Below are positions 4,558 to 5,043 of a stretch of DNA of 5,043 bases, one piece after another. Source of the stretch: an uncultured Desulfomonile sp. (GTDB lineage: Bacteria; Desulfobacterota; Desulfomonilia; Desulfomonilales; Desulfomonilaceae); the NCBI GenBank assembly GCA_937915285.1, contig CALDNG010000512.1, forward strand, positions 1-5,043, read 5' to 3'. Numbering within the stretch: position 1 is the stretch's first letter; every line of letters starts with the position of its first letter. The position numbers and the translations under genes are program-made. The notes below the pieces were generated by a model. That model was not told where the DNA came from. It saw nothing but the letters and a program-made list of their open reading frames with translations, and ran no database searches.

Positions 4558-5043
4558 ATGGCCTGGAGCGATCAAAAGGAAAATATCGCAAGCGAAATAC
4601 TCAAACTACTCTATGAAGCCAGAATGATACGAACTTTTTACAGGGATAGACCTGAAGGCTGGACTCTTATGTCAGGGATCTACAGCCCCCTATACATTCA
4701 ACTTCGCCCATTGTTGTCGTATCCGGAAGTTTTCAGGCGGGTATGCGAGGCCATGTGCCATCTCATAAAAAATGAGGTTCCACAGATAAGCAAACTGGTA
4801 GGAATTGCCATGGCAGGAGTTCCGCTGGTCGCAGGAATGGCTGTTGCCGGTGGAATGCCGGCGACATTCACACGTAAAATGGAGAAGGTAAAATCGGTCG
4901 ATGACTTCCGGACTATAATTCAAAGTTACGGTGAGCATGCTCTTATTGAGGGCGAAATCGATGATAACGATAATCTGGCCCTAGTGGATGATCTAGTGAC
5001 CAAATTCGATAGCAAGTTGATAGCCCTTGAACAGGTTAAAAGT
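4558..5043 (+). CDS. Orotate phosphoribosyltransferase-like protein (3' end cut by window)
   Basis: The frame stays open from the ATG at 4558 to the window edge, giving 162 residues starting MAWSDQKENIASEILKLLYE. It follows the orotate phosphoribosyltransferase (PyrE) plan. Residues 39-58 carry the substrate-side motif (SGIYSPLYIQLRPLLSYPE). Residues 82-89 are GIAMAGVP, matching the family's G-x-PPi-loop region. TFTRK (103-107) matches the conserved Arg-Lys, and YGEHALIEGE (124-133) matches the mobile catalytic-loop end. LALVDDLV (140-147) is the start of the PRPP-binding motif with both Asp residues. Known family members join orotate to PRPP to make OMP in pyrimidine synthesis. The oddity is the loop after VDD: TKFDS replaces the usual TTGGS or TTGGT, losing the two glycines, and the stretch after RK contains a longer-than-usual insertion (about 113-123). 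It may therefore be a divergent OPRT subfamily or a protein with another or lost activity, so I withhold the pyrE symbol. The strong ribosome binding site and attenuator-like leader suggest a regulated gene. Confidence 0.85.
   Translation, partial: MAWSDQKENIASEILKLLYEARMIRTFYRDRPEGWTLMSGIYSPLYIQLRPLLSYPEVFRRVCEAMCHLIKNEVPQISKLVGIAMAGVPLVAGMAVAGGMPATFTRKMEKVKSVDDFRTIIQSYGEHALIEGEIDDNDNLALVDDLVTKFDSKLIALEQVKS

Noticed and set aside
1..5043. Novel defence or mobile system
   Set aside because: All recognisable genes are housekeeping or transport types. There is no transposase, integrase, nuclease, toxin-antitoxin or terminal repeat.

Overview
The window reads as chromosomal DNA of a Gram-negative bacterium with moderate GC. 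The hflK-hflC pair belongs to the inner-membrane FtsH (HflB) protease system. Together with a DUF401 membrane protein and an orotate-phosphoribosyltransferase-like protein, it points loosely to Desulfobacterota (former Deltaproteobacteria) or a relative. That placement is inference from gene content and protein flavour, not from a marker gene. I see no mobile element, CRISPR array, rRNA or tRNA.

Layout. On the minus strand, in transcription order, are: a small unrecognised charged protein (1970-2392) with a clear ribosome binding site and a candidate promoter inside an inverted repeat; a strong hairpin (1898-1929); then hflK (683-1723) with a well-placed sigma70-type promoter (1752-1780); then hflC (start at 662, cut by the window edge at 1). 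On the plus strand are a DUF401-family multi-pass membrane protein (2934-4232) and the 5' part of a divergent orotate-phosphoribosyltransferase-like gene (4558 to beyond 5043). The minus and plus groups diverge from a gene-free stretch of about 540 bases (2393-2933).

The 2393-2933 stretch is not empty. It holds two foldable inverted repeats that share a GGGAACTA/TAGTTCCC core, and a dense cluster of CGCG tetramers in AT-rich surroundings (2644-2757) that no gene explains. The leader of the phosphoribosyltransferase-like gene has a candidate promoter, a perfect 6-bp hairpin and a textbook intrinsic-terminator shape placed before the gene, which looks like an attenuator.

How the genes work together. 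HflK and HflC form the membrane SPFH complex that modulates FtsH and are almost certainly one operon. The DUF401 protein and the phosphoribosyltransferase-like protein are separated by 325 bases with their own signals, so I see no sequence support for a shared pathway. No convincing new multi-gene system is visible. The most noteworthy items are the altered PRPP loop of the phosphoribosyltransferase, its attenuator-like leader, and the CGCG cluster.
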